The notes: generated by a model from the letters alone, not told the origin. Shown: positions 1 to 7,142, counted from the first letter of the stretch. The stretch is 22,828 nucleotides of DNA from Armatimonadota bacterium (GCA_020696885.1 JAJFMS010000001.1:1-22828), one strand, 5' to 3'. Program-made: numbers and translations.

Positions 1-118
1 GGAGCCCGAAATAGAGCGGCAGCCCGCAGAAGATGTCGAAGCCGCCGCCAGCTCCGGCAATCAGCACGCGCCGCGACGACTCGAGCTCGGCGAAGATCGG
101 TAGGGTCAGGAACGACAT
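1..118 (-). CDS. DUF1152-like protein, 5' end only
   Basis: Reading leftward from an ATG at 118, the frame stays open to the window edge for 39 codons. The peptide begins MSFLTLPIFAELESSRRVLI and continues with AGAGGGFDIFCGLPLYFGL. The glycine-rich AGAGGGFDIFCGLPLYF stretch is what I know from the N-terminus of DUF1152 proteins, where it looks like a nucleotide-binding loop; their function is unknown. A GAGG lies about 5 bases upstream of the ATG as a ribosome site. The ATG at 135 is out of frame, so 118 is the best start. The C-terminal part lies outside the window. The family call rests on one short motif. Confidence 0.6.
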   Translation of the reverse strand, partial: MSFLTLPIFAELESSRRVLIAGAGGGFDIFCGLPLYFGL

Positions 119-294
119 CGGGGCCTCGATTGCATGGGCTGCCTTTGAACTGGAGAGATTCGGTTCGATAGCTACTCCGGAGAGTCCTGGCTCACTGCCC
201 CGCATTGGGCAGGGAAACCACGTGACCGCTCCGCACAAGCTATCGAGGCGCGCCGGGCGCGCGCCGTGCATCGATCGAGTCCACCGGAACCGTT

Positions 295-1572
295 ATGGCC
301 ACCAATCTCACCGTCAAGTCTGTCGAGCGCATCCCTCTTCGCGTACCGTTCCGCGAAGTGCCGGCCCGGAATATGGTCCGGGAGCTGCCCCACTGGACCC
401 TCTTCGAGCTGTGCAAGGTGACGCTGGAGTGCGGCATCACCGGCTTCGGCGAGACGATGGAGTACTACACCTTCGCCACGGTGAGCGACGCGACCGTCGC
501 CCGGGTGATCGGGAAGAACGCGCCCGAGGTGATGTGGGACGACACGCTAGGCGCCGGGCTGCAGATGGCGCTGTTCGACGCAGTAGGCCGGGCGACGGAC
601 ACGCCGGTGTGGGCGCTGCTGGGGCAGCAGAAGCACCGGGACCGGGCGTTCATCTCCTGGTGGGACATCGACATGTCCGGCGAGGACTGGGTGCTGGAGT
701 GCCGCCAGGCGCTGGAGGAAGGCTACACCGACTTCAAGACCAAGGCGCGCCCGTGGTGGGACCTGGACGAGCAGTGCCGCACCCTCTGCGCCACGCTGCC
801 GGACTGGTTCAACGTGGACATGGACTTCAACGGCATGCTGGTGGACGCCGGCCACGCCGTGAAGCTGATGACGGAGATCGAGAACTACTCCCACGTGAAG
901 ATCTTCGAGTCGCCGATCCCGCAGGGGGACGTGGCCGGCAACAAGTTCGTCCGCAGCAAGACCCGGGTGGCGATCGCGCATCACTTCGGGAGCCCGCCGA
1001 TCATGACAGCCCTCCAGGAAGACGTGTGCGACGGCTTCGTCATCGGCGGCGGCGCCTCTCGCGTGATGCGGGACGGGCTAGTCTCCGCGGCGGCCGAGAA
1101 GCCGTTCTTCCTGCAGCTTGTGGGGACCGGGATCACGGCCACGTGGTCGCTGCACTTCGGCGCCGTGCTCACCCACGCGCGCTGGCCCGCGGTGAACTGC
1201 CACCAGCTCTTCACCACGCACGTGGTGACGCCGCGCATCGACGTGTTCAACGGCACCGCGGCGATCCCGAACGGCCCCGGCCTGGGGGTGGAGCTGGATG
1301 AGGAAGTGATCGAGGCATGCCGCCTGCCGGAGATGCCGGCGAAGCCGTATCCGCACCCGGACCTGCTCGTCGCCATCCGGTTCGGGAGCGGGGCGGTGAG
1401 CTATTACACGCATACGATGCAGTTCTGGGACGACTTCCTGTATGGCCGTCTGCCGGTATTCCAGGCCGGCACCCGCACCGAGATTGTGCCGAACGACGGC
1501 AGCCCGGAGTGGCGGGAGCTTCAGACCCGCGCGCAGCAGGGCGGGGTGCACTGCGCTCGGTCGGTGTTCTAG
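295..1572 (+). CDS. Mandelate racemase / muconate lactonizing enzyme-like protein (enolase superfamily)
   Basis: The 425-residue protein has the two-part enolase-superfamily layout: an N-terminal capping region (about 1-110, with GITGFGE at 48-53 and a dimer-like helix with ALFDAVGRA near 92-100) and a barrel domain. In the barrel I see the catalytic-lysine motif K148-T-K150, a first metal-ligand strand NVDMDFNG with D175, and a second, FESPIP, with E205. The usual third acidic ligand position instead reads AIAHHFGSP (H229, H230). Family members abstract an alpha proton from carboxylate substrates, often sugar acids, which would fit the uronate-like genes further along, but the substrate cannot be read here. 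The ATG at 295 starts the conserved N-terminal strand; only a weak GGAA precedes it. It stands alone, followed by a palindrome-rich spacer. Family certain, activity uncertain. Confidence 0.85.
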   Translation: MATNLTVKSVERIPLRVPFREVPARNMVRELPHWTLFELCKVTLECGITGFGETMEYYTFATVSDATVARVIGKNAPEVMWDDTLGAGLQMALFDAVGRATDTPVWALLGQQKHRDRAFISWWDIDMSGEDWVLECRQALEEGYTDFKTKARPWWDLDEQCRTLCATLPDWFNVDMDFNGMLVDAGHAVKLMTEIENYSHVKIFESPIPQGDVAGNKFVRSKTRVAIAHHFGSPPIMTALQEDVCDGFVIGGGASRVMRDGLVSAAAEKPFFLQLVGTGITATWSLHFGAVLTHARWPAVNCHQLFTTHVVTPRIDVFNGTAAIPNGPGLGVELDEEVIEACRLPEMPAKPYPHPDLLVAIRFGSGAVSYYTHTMQFWDDFLYGRLPVFQAGTRTEIVPNDGSPEWRELQTRAQQGGVHCARSVF

Positions 1573-1902
1573 ATTCACGTTCGAGGTTTACGGCGGGGCG
1601 AGGCGTCCGGCGGCCCGCCCCGGGCTGAAGCGCTGCCCAGAGGGCGCCCGGGCTACACTTAGGAAGCCCGCTGAAGCAGGCTGGAGCCTGCGCGCTCCAT
1701 AGCTGCGGATGAGTACGCCGACGTGCGGTAATTACACCGCGGCTGCCGCACGAAGTCTATAGAGTGCGGAGGTTCCAAGCTCCGCAGTGGTACCCGGCGC
1801 CTGGAGGGTGCGAGGCTACGAAGCCTCGCACTCCATACACCTCGGGCGGCAGTCTTGGCGAGTTACGAAGAGTGCGCCGCGACCTCCGCGCAGTCCCGCT
1901 GA
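1573..1902. repeat. Palindrome-rich spacer between convergent genes
   Basis: No gene is evident in these 330 bases. It holds a chain of small perfect or near-perfect palindromes: CGGGCT/AGCCCG at 1649-1654 and 1665-1670; GCAGGCT/AGCCTGC at 1676-1682 and 1685-1691; TGCGGAG/CTCCGCA at 1765-1771 and 1780-1786; and a 10-bp stem GTGCGAGGCT/AGCCTCGCAC at 1808-1817 and 1822-1831 with a 4-base loop. The last two share the theme GTGCGGAGG or GTGCGAGG followed by its complement. They may end transcription from both flanking convergent genes, but no T-run follows them. They look like copies of dispersed intergenic repeats. Confidence 0.6.
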
Positions 1903-2949
1903 TCACTCCGTCGCTCGATGCCGGAGCAAGAGATCGACAATCCCGGCGTGGCCGCCGTGCTCCGCCCAGCCCACCGGCGTGCCGCCGAATTGAGGCTCCA
2001 CGACCCGGGTGCTTGCGCCGGCTGCCAGCATGAGCTTCACTATCTCCAGGTGGCCCCGGTTGGCGGCTTCGTGGAGGGCGGTGCGCGGCGGCTCGCCTGC
2101 AGCCGTTAGCAGCACGTCTCCCCGTGCACCGTGGTCCACCAGTACCCGTGCGGCGTCGGTTTCCCCGCGGACGGCCGCGAACAGCAGCGCCGCTTCGCGG
2201 AGAGCCGAGTGGGGATCTACAGCCAGCAGCGCGCGCATCCGGTCGAGGTCGCCGAGGCCGGCGGCGTGGCGGAGGTCCACCCGCGCGCCGCGTTTCACCA
2301 GCTCCGCAGCGGTGCCCGGAGCCGCGTTGAGCAGGGGGGCGGAGAGGACGTCGGGGTCGTCCAGGGTCTCGGTAGCTCCGGCCTCCCGGAGGAGGTCGAC
2401 GAGCGGCAGCGCCACGCCGGCTTCGGAGGCCTGGTAGCTCGTGAGCAGGAGCCCGATGGTGGTGGCGCCTCCCCCCGTAGCCGCGTTGGGATCCGCTCCA
2501 TGCTGGAGGAGCAGCCGCGTGAGGTCCAGGATGTTCCGGGGGATCGGCTGCCGGATCGGGTTTCCGGCCACGTGGTGAAGCAGCATCGCGCCGTGGAAGT
2601 AGCCGCTCTCATACCACTCACCCTGCTTGCACCGGTAGCGGACCAGGGTGGGATGCTTCCGAAGCAGGGCCGCGAGGGCGGGGAGATCTCCCGCGTCGAA
2701 GGCGGCGAGCGCGTTCAGGAACAGCACATGGTGCTTGAGCGTGGCCCAACTGGGGTAGCCGGTCTCTCGCGCCACCACGAGCTGGCAGTCCGCCAGCTTG
2801 AGGGTGGCGGACCCGGCGAGGGCGGCGCCCCCAGGATGGTGCTGCCGGATCCGGGCTGCGGCGGCGGGATCGGCGCTGCGAGCGGCCTTGCAAAGCTCTT
2901 TAGCCCGCGTGGCGTACTGGTCCAGGCAGATGCCGGGAAGGGGGGTCAT
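1903..2949 (-). CDS. Ankyrin-repeat protein
   Basis: The 348-residue protein (from the ATG at 2949) has an N-terminal helical segment with LADCQLVVARETGYPSWATL, a variant of the AQLVIAREYGFPSWPKLK motif that opens many bacterial ankyrin proteins. Ankyrin units follow, such as LTRLLLQHGADPNAATGGG, ARVLVDHGARGDVLLTAAG, TALHEAANRGHLEIVKLMLA and a last GGTPVGWAEHGGHAGIVDLL. These form a protein-binding scaffold; no signal peptide or membrane segment is seen, so it is probably cytoplasmic. A TTG 24 bases further upstream keeps the frame open, but the ATG at 2949 has AGGAAGTGAG about 8 bases before it and is preferred. The partner is unknown. It converges on the enolase-superfamily gene and appears to be its own unit. 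Confidence 0.85.
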   Translation of the reverse strand: MTPLPGICLDQYATRAKELCKAARSADPAAAARIRQHHPGGAALAGSATLKLADCQLVVARETGYPSWATLKHHVLFLNALAAFDAGDLPALAALLRKHPTLVRYRCKQGEWYESGYFHGAMLLHHVAGNPIRQPIPRNILDLTRLLLQHGADPNAATGGGATTIGLLLTSYQASEAGVALPLVDLLREAGATETLDDPDVLSAPLLNAAPGTAAELVKRGARVDLRHAAGLGDLDRMRALLAVDPHSALREAALLFAAVRGETDAARVLVDHGARGDVLLTAAGEPPRTALHEAANRGHLEIVKLMLAAGASTRVVEPQFGGTPVGWAEHGGHAGIVDLLLRHRATE

Positions 2950-3438
2950 GGCGATACTCACTTCCTGGCGCAAACGCGCCGGCCTGGTGTCCGCTAACGA
3001 TCAGGCAGAAGGGAGTGTCAGGTCGGTGACACGGGCCGTAAGGGGTGAGCACAGCTCTTTCCGCGGACGTGGACGCGACCCCCTCGCGCTGGGTGATTGT
3101 ATCGCGGCGCCCGGACCTAGCGATCACCGGCATCGGGTGACCGAACTGTAGGGAGGCTACAGGGCGAAGGGAGCGGTAGGGGCATCCGCCGTGATTGCCC
3201 TGGAAACGAGGACGGTGCTAGCGCCAGCAAAGCGGTACTGACTCGCCGATCCCCGAGGCGGCTACGGCTTTGCCAGCGCCGGGAAGAGGCTCTCCGCGAG
3301 GGCAATCACGGCGGATGCCCCTACCGGGCAACAGACCAGTGCGGCTGCTTTGATCCGCAAGGGCAGCACGGGTCGCCGCGGCGGCAGGGAACATACTCCT
3401 TCTTAGGGAACAGTCGCCGGAGAGCGTCTGGTTGCTTG
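2950..3438. other. Gene-free spacer carrying an inverted-repeat element
   Basis: No credible coding region is seen in these 489 bases, which lie between two divergently read genes and so should hold both promoters. The recognisable content is the 151-base inverted-repeat element at 3175-3325. I could not identify convincing -35/-10 boxes. Confidence 0.5.
3175..3325 (+). repeat. Dispersed inverted-repeat element, copy A
   Basis: A 26-bp arm at 3175-3200 (starting GGTAGGGGCATCC) is repeated as its exact reverse complement at 3300-3325, enclosing 99 bases. The first 43 bases (3175-3217) recur with one mismatch, on the opposite strand, at 9965-10007 in copy B. The interior has further weak self-complementarity (GCAAAGC / GCTTTGC). 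It has no coding capacity, so it would be a non-autonomous, MITE-like or structural palindromic repeat. I see no clear target-site duplication. Confidence 0.8.
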
Positions 3439-3807
3439 ATGATGATTCTGCGCGGAACCGTAGTAAGCCGATACGGCACGGCTTCAGAGAACCTGGCCAC
3501 GGTGGAGTCGCTGATCCTGGGCCGCTCCGGCCTGTCCTGCATGGCGCGCGGCACCCTGAATCTCCAACTTCCGGCCGGTTACCTGGTGGCGCCCCACTTC
3601 GTGATCCAGCCGGAAGAGTACGTGGCCGGCGAGCTGCTGAAGTTCGCCCGGTGCCGCATCCGGGGCCTGGACTGCTGGATCATGCGCCCCGCAACCCACG
3701 AGCCGGAGCTGGCCGACGTGCTGGAGATCGTGAGCGAGCACCGACTGCGGGACTACTTCCGCGTGGCGGACGGCGACGTGCTGGAAGTGGAGCTGTTGCC
3801 CGGATGA
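3439..3807 (+). CDS. Small protein resembling CTP-dependent (archaeal-type) riboflavin kinase, DUF120
   Basis: The roughly 122-residue protein follows the whole plan of the archaeal riboflavin kinase fold: an opening strand ILRGTVVSRYG (compare EGEVVSGLG in archaeal enzymes), the GTLNLQL motif whose Thr and Asn bind Mg-nucleotide in the family, then CRIRGLDCWIMRPATHE and a closing VLEIVSEHRLRDYF followed by VADGDVLEVEL. The archaeal enzymes phosphorylate riboflavin to FMN using CTP. Here the glycine-rich loop after VVS is changed (SRYGTAS rather than GLGEG-like), so kinase activity is not assured. TTG 3436, ATG 3439 and ATG 3442 are adjacent in-frame starts; a GGAGAG lies at 3419-3424. The gene stands alone and is followed directly by a hairpin repeat. 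Recognition is from memory of the fold motifs. Confidence 0.65.
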   Translation: MMILRGTVVSRYGTASENLATVESLILGRSGLSCMARGTLNLQLPAGYLVAPHFVIQPEEYVAGELLKFARCRIRGLDCWIMRPATHEPELADVLEIVSEHRLRDYFRVADGDVLEVELLPG

Positions 3808-3811
3808 AGAC

Positions 3812-3874
3812 GGAGTAATGGAGTGCTGGAGTGGTGGAGTAATGGTCCCTGCTACTCCAGCACTCCACTACTCC
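3812..3874 (+). repeat. GGAGTA-word inverted repeat, copy 1
   Basis: The left arm (3812-3834) and right arm (3852-3874) are 23 bases each and pair at 21 of 23 positions. The arms are built from repeats of GGAGTA/GGAGTG words (GGAGTAATGGAGTGCTGGAG). The element starts 4 bases after the stop codon of the riboflavin-kinase-like gene, so it could fold in the transcript and act as an end structure. A related element lies at 16301-16388. Confidence 0.75.
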
Positions 3875-3896
3875 TGCGACTTCCGGGTCAGTAACG

Positions 3897-3928
3897 AAAA
3901 CGGGGGACGCCCGTGAGGACGTCCCCCG
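3897..3928 (-). terminator. Probable rho-independent terminator, leftward
   Basis: CGGGGGACG (3901-3909) pairs perfectly with CGTCCCCCG (3920-3928) around a 10-base loop. Read leftward the stem is followed by TTTTCGTT, so it would stop transcripts of the DUF1361 gene, about 230 bases after its stop codon. Confidence 0.6.
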
Positions 3929-4050
3929 CATCATTGTCGACCGCCGGAAGCCCGGTGCGGGCCGCACCTCTCCTGGCGAAGCGGTGTCCGGCGTTCATCC
4001 GGTTGTTACCCGTTGTCGTACACCGGAAACCTGGATTCGGGGAGTATCTG

Positions 4051-4141
4051 GACAGGATTACAGGATAGGAAAAGATCGAGAAGGACGCGCCCGTGAGGAG
4101 CCTACAAGCGGCCACCCCCTCCACATCCTTCTAATCCTGTC
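4051..4141. repeat. CAGGATTA-word inverted element
   Basis: GACAGGATTACAGGAT at 4051-4066 is answered by ATCCTTCTAATCCTGTC at 4125-4141; the outer 10 bases pair exactly (GACAGGATTA / TAATCCTGTC). The repeated ACAGGAT word with inverted copies at the other end matches a repeat type I know from many environmental genomes. The interior 58 bases do not encode anything visible. Confidence 0.65.
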
Positions 4142-4159
4142 AAAAACCCTTTCGCGGCG

Positions 4160-4837
4160 CTACTTCTTGCGCTTGGGCTTGGATGGGGCCGAGCCGCCGC
4201 CTCCGCTACCCCCGCCGCCACTGCGGAAGCGGTCCCGCACGCCGTCCACCCAGATGTCGGCGCCCTCGTACAGGCCCCAGAGGAGCACGGCGAAGACCCC
4301 GATCGCCATCAGGATGTGGCGCGTCGTCACCGCCTCGACGGTGGTGTTCCACACGAAGAGGGGACGCCGCACCAGGTCCCAGGAGTTGAGCCGGACGATC
4401 AGCCCCAGGTAGACGCCGAGCGAGAGCAGGAAGAAAAAGAACGGCGCGACGAGGTACGGCTTGCCGCCGACGGAGCGCAGCCAGTGCTCCACCGGCCGGA
4501 CGGCGAGTACGAACAGGAACACTCCGAGCCCGCTGTAGGCCAGGAAGAACAGCGCCCACTTGGCGGTGAGGTACATGCTCCGGCTGCTCTCATGGCCGGT
4601 GTCCAGCAGCTTCTCCCAGCGGCGGTCGAACAGCAGGTGCCGCCACTCCGTGAGCAGGTAGCAGGTGTTGGGCAGAAAGGCCAGCCAGGCAACGGCCAGC
4701 GGCAGGGCCAGTAAGAGGAGCCCGGCCAGCTTCGGACGCTTCCGCAGCAGCCACGCCAGCAGGTAGCCCAGTGGCACTGGGATCAGTGCCAGGAGCAGGT
4801 TCCACATCACTCCGTTCAGCACGTTTCCCTCTCCCAT
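4160..4837 (-). CDS. DUF1361 family integral membrane protein
   Basis: The 225-residue protein has about five or six hydrophobic segments (near residues 11-30, 36-56, 90-112, 127-147 and 172-190). Family hallmarks are WNLLLALIPVPLGYLL near the start, WLAFLPNTCYLLTEWRHL near 51-68, and SLGVYLGLIVRLNSWDLVRRP in the second half. The function of DUF1361 proteins is unknown. The C-terminal tail is odd: RSGGGGSGGGGSAPSKPKRKK, a natural copy of a flexible Gly-Ser linker ending in lysines and arginine. The ATG at 4837 has little in front of it, whereas a GTG at 4822 follows GGGAGAGGGAAAC, so the true start may be 15 bases later. It appears monocistronic, with a possible terminator at 3897-3928. Confidence 0.8.
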   Translation of the reverse strand: MGEGNVLNGVMWNLLLALIPVPLGYLLAWLLRKRPKLAGLLLLALPLAVAWLAFLPNTCYLLTEWRHLLFDRRWEKLLDTGHESSRSMYLTAKWALFFLAYSGLGVFLFVLAVRPVEHWLRSVGGKPYLVAPFFFFLLSLGVYLGLIVRLNSWDLVRRPLFVWNTTVEAVTTRHILMAIGVFAVLLWGLYEGADIWVDGVRDRFRSGGGGSGGGGSAPSKPKRKK

Positions 4838-4996
4838 CCACCACGCTGGCGTTCGACCCGATCCGTTTCAGCCCACGGCATATCCTACCGCAGACTGTGC
4901 CGTCCGGCCGTCCGAAGGTTCGATCCGAGGGCCCCCGCGAGTCAGCGCTCCCCAGGCGACGAAACACGGATTTAACATTCTGGACATTTGCCTTTA

Positions 4997-5017
4997 ACGC
5001 CAAGGAAGCGTTGGCGT
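4997..5017. promoter_or_regulatory. Inverted repeat upstream of the sigma factor
   Basis: ACGCCAA (4997-5003) and TTGGCGT (5011-5017) form a perfect 7-bp inverted repeat with a 7-base spacer, 110 bases before the sigma factor start. It sits in an unusually AT-rich patch (about 4970-5035) of the 289-base divergent spacer, so it could be an operator or a promoter-proximal hairpin. No convincing -35/-10 pair was found. Confidence 0.35.
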
Positions 5018-5126
5018 AATACGTCCAGCTTACACTTACCTCGATCGCACCGGGCAACGAGGCCTTCCGCGAGCATGGCGGCGAATGCGCCGCAGTGTGT
5101 GCCGCAGTTAGGGAGACCCTACCCCC

Positions 5127-5660
5127 ATGTCTTTATCTGAATTGATCGAGAACGCCCGAGAGGGCAATTCCACCGCCCGAGAGCGGGTTTCCGAGCTCCT
5201 CCGGGATCGCGTGCTCCGCACCGCAGGCCACTACGCAAGCATCACCGGGATGGACCGCGAGGACCTCCAGCAGGAGATGTGGCTCGGGATGATGCTTGGT
5301 CTCCAGACGGTAGACGTCACGATTGGTGACCCGCTCTACTACCTTTTCCTCCGCGGGAAGTGGCGGCTGCTGGAAGCGATCCGCCGCTCCGAGCGAGAGC
5401 GAGCCGACTCGCTGGATGCGGGCGCTCCGGTGCCGGACCGCGTGCGGTTTGAAGAGGAAGTGTGGTCCCGGTGGGAGGCGATGCGGCTTGCCAACCGCCT
5501 CCGCGGGCCGCAGCAGGCGATTCTCTACGGATTGCTGGAGGGCTACCTCCAGGAAGAACTGGCCCAGTCTCTGGGGTGCACGGCGGCGAACGTCTCGTAC
5601 CACGTGCGCAAGATCCGCGAGGGCTTCCGAGCCCTGGCGGCAGAGAGTGTGGCCGCCTGA
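5127..5660 (+). CDS. ECF-like sigma-70 family RNA polymerase sigma factor
   Basis: The 177-residue protein carries a sigma region 2 (about 20-95, with the acidic helix GMDREDLQQEMWLGMMLGLQ) and a region 4 helix-turn-helix (about 124-170: RGPQQAILYGLLEGYLQEE, then LAQSLGCTAANVSYHVRKIR). Region 1.1 and a full region 3 are absent, as in extracytoplasmic-function or ECF-like factors. It would direct RNA polymerase to a small promoter set. GGGAG at 5111-5115 lies 11 bases before the ATG. No anti-sigma gene adjoins it; the next gene, an outer-membrane barrel, starts 70 bases on in the same direction with its own ribosome site, so the two are probably co-transcribed or the second is a target. What activates the factor is not visible. 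Confidence 0.8.
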   Translation: MSLSELIENAREGNSTARERVSELLRDRVLRTAGHYASITGMDREDLQQEMWLGMMLGLQTVDVTIGDPLYYLFLRGKWRLLEAIRRSERERADSLDAGAPVPDRVRFEEEVWSRWEAMRLANRLRGPQQAILYGLLEGYLQEELAQSLGCTAANVSYHVRKIREGFRALAAESVAA

Positions 5661-5730
5661 AGCCGGGGGAAACACGGTCACCCCGGTTACCGAGCGCCTC
5701 GGCGCTCAACCAATAGGAGGAACCAGAGAA

Positions 5731-7077
5731 ATGGAACGACGCTGGATCTTATCCGCCGTCGCAGCGCTGGCAGTATCCGCGCCGGTTATGGCTGACGAAG
5801 TGGCCCCTGTGGCTGCCCCCGAAGCCCCGGTGTCCGCTGTCACGATCGCACCGGAACCGGCCGTAGCGCCGGAGGCATCCGACGCCACTCCGGAAGCACC
5901 CGCGGCCCAGCCGGAAGTGTCCGAGGGCAAGACCGAAGCGCCCGTGGCCCAGCCGGCCGGCGCCCCGCTCCTGCGGCTTGCCCAGGGTGCGCCGGCTGCC
6001 GGTGACAAGCCCACTACCCCGATGGGCTCCACCGAGGAAGAGCCGAAGGCTCCCAAGTTCACCTGGGGCGGACAGACGGACTTCTACTTCGTCAGCAACC
6101 TGAACAACCCGTGGAACGGGCGGAACGGGCTGCGAGCCTGGGACATCAAGGACGAGCACGGCCCGCACCTCGGCCTCATCGAGTTCTGGGGCGAGTACGC
6201 CCGGGATCCGATCGGCGCCCGCGTGGACCTGAACTTCGGGCCGACCGCCCGGCTGAACGGCTCCACCGAGCAGAGCGATCAGGACTGGCTGCAGTACTTC
6301 CAGCAGCTCTACGTGAGCGCCAACCTGAACAAGTCCGGCACCACGTACATCGACTTCGGGAAGTACGTGACGCCGATCGGCGCGGAAGTCATCGAGCCGG
6401 CCGGTAACTGGTTCTACAGCCAGGGCACGATGTTCACCTGGCCGATCCCGTTCTGGCACTTCGGCGCCCGCGTGACCCACAAGTTGAACGACACGGACTA
6501 CGTGATGTTCCACGTGAACCAGGGGTGGGGCACCGTGGTGCAGCCGGCCGGCGCCGGGCCGAACTTCGGTCTCACGGGCAGCAAGGTGCTGAGCCCGAAG
6601 TGGACCGCCACCGCCAGCTACCTGGGCGGCGACAACTTCGCCGGCATCAACGAGCCGTCGTGGCGCCACCTCCTCAACAGCGTGGTGGCCTACAAGCCGA
6701 GCGAAGACTCCAAGCTCAGCTACCTGTTCGACCTGACGCTGGGCCTCCAGAACGACTTCGCGCTGGAGCCGGGCGAAGGCAAGACGGCGATCTGGTACGG
6801 CGTGCAGGCGCAGACGAAGTACTCCTTCAAGCCGGATCAGTACACCGCGGCCCGCTTCGAGTACCTGCACGACGGGGACGGGGCGCTCTTCGGTAATGAC
6901 CTGGATATCTTCACGATCTCCCTCAACTACACGAAGGTGTTCAACAAGAACTTCCAGACTCGCCTGGAGTACCGCCACGACTTCTCCGGCGGCGGCGAGC
7001 CGTTCGCGGCCAGCTCTCGTGGGACTTTCACGGGTGACCAGGGGACCTTCATCCTGGGCGCCATCGTGACCTACTAG
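5731..7077 (+). CDS. Outer-membrane beta-barrel protein (OmpL-like porin type) with Pro/Ala-rich N-terminus
   Basis: A signal peptide (MERRWILSAVAALAVSAPVMA, cut near residue 21) is followed by a Pro/Ala/Glu-rich unstructured stretch (about 22-105) and then a barrel of alternating amphipathic strands from about residue 110 to the end. Strand-like pieces include WGGQTDFYFVSNLN, VDLNFGPTARLN, YVTPIGAEVIEPAGNWFYSQ and RLEYRHDF, and the last residue is Tyr, as is common for barrels. The layout and the PIGAEVIEPAGN region resemble the OmpL-like porin-2 family. AGGAGG (5715-5720) lies 10 bases before the ATG at 5731; the frame extends further upstream but only through the sigma factor gene. Its place before amtB suggests a role in solute passage, perhaps ammonium or small nitrogen compounds; that is inference. 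Confidence 0.82.
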   Translation: MERRWILSAVAALAVSAPVMADEVAPVAAPEAPVSAVTIAPEPAVAPEASDATPEAPAAQPEVSEGKTEAPVAQPAGAPLLRLAQGAPAAGDKPTTPMGSTEEEPKAPKFTWGGQTDFYFVSNLNNPWNGRNGLRAWDIKDEHGPHLGLIEFWGEYARDPIGARVDLNFGPTARLNGSTEQSDQDWLQYFQQLYVSANLNKSGTTYIDFGKYVTPIGAEVIEPAGNWFYSQGTMFTWPIPFWHFGARVTHKLNDTDYVMFHVNQGWGTVVQPAGAGPNFGLTGSKVLSPKWTATASYLGGDNFAGINEPSWRHLLNSVVAYKPSEDSKLSYLFDLTLGLQNDFALEPGEGKTAIWYGVQAQTKYSFKPDQYTAARFEYLHDGDGALFGNDLDIFTISLNYTKVFNKNFQTRLEYRHDFSGGGEPFAASSRGTFTGDQGTFILGAIVTY

Positions 7078-7104
7078 ACGTCCTCACCTGGTGCACTCCC
7101 CCCG

Positions 7105-7142
7105 ACCCGCGGCGCCCTCCATCCCCGGAAGGCGCCGCGGGT
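7105..7142 (+). terminator. Strong GC hairpin after the porin gene
   Basis: ACCCGCGGCGCC (7105-7116) pairs perfectly with GGCGCCGCGGGT (7131-7142) around a 14-base loop, 27 bases after the porin stop. There is no T-run, so it may attenuate rather than fully terminate before amtB. Confidence 0.55.

Larger units (their letters stand above)
3808..4159. other. Spacer with two repeat elements and a hairpin terminator
   Basis: No gene is seen in these 352 bases between two convergent genes. It contains, in order, the GGAGTA-word hairpin (3812-3874), a strong hairpin (3901-3928) and the CAGGATTA-word inverted element (4051-4141). Confidence 0.55.

Noticed and set aside
33..1301. Long plus-strand open frame overlapping the enolase-superfamily gene
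   Set aside because: Its translation is Arg/Gly/Pro-rich with no family motifs, as expected from a high-GC shadow; the frame from 295 carries clear motifs.
5323..5730. N-terminal extension of the porin frame into the sigma factor gene
   Set aside because: The extension is basic and motif-free, while the ATG at 5731 follows AGGAGG and opens a proper signal peptide.
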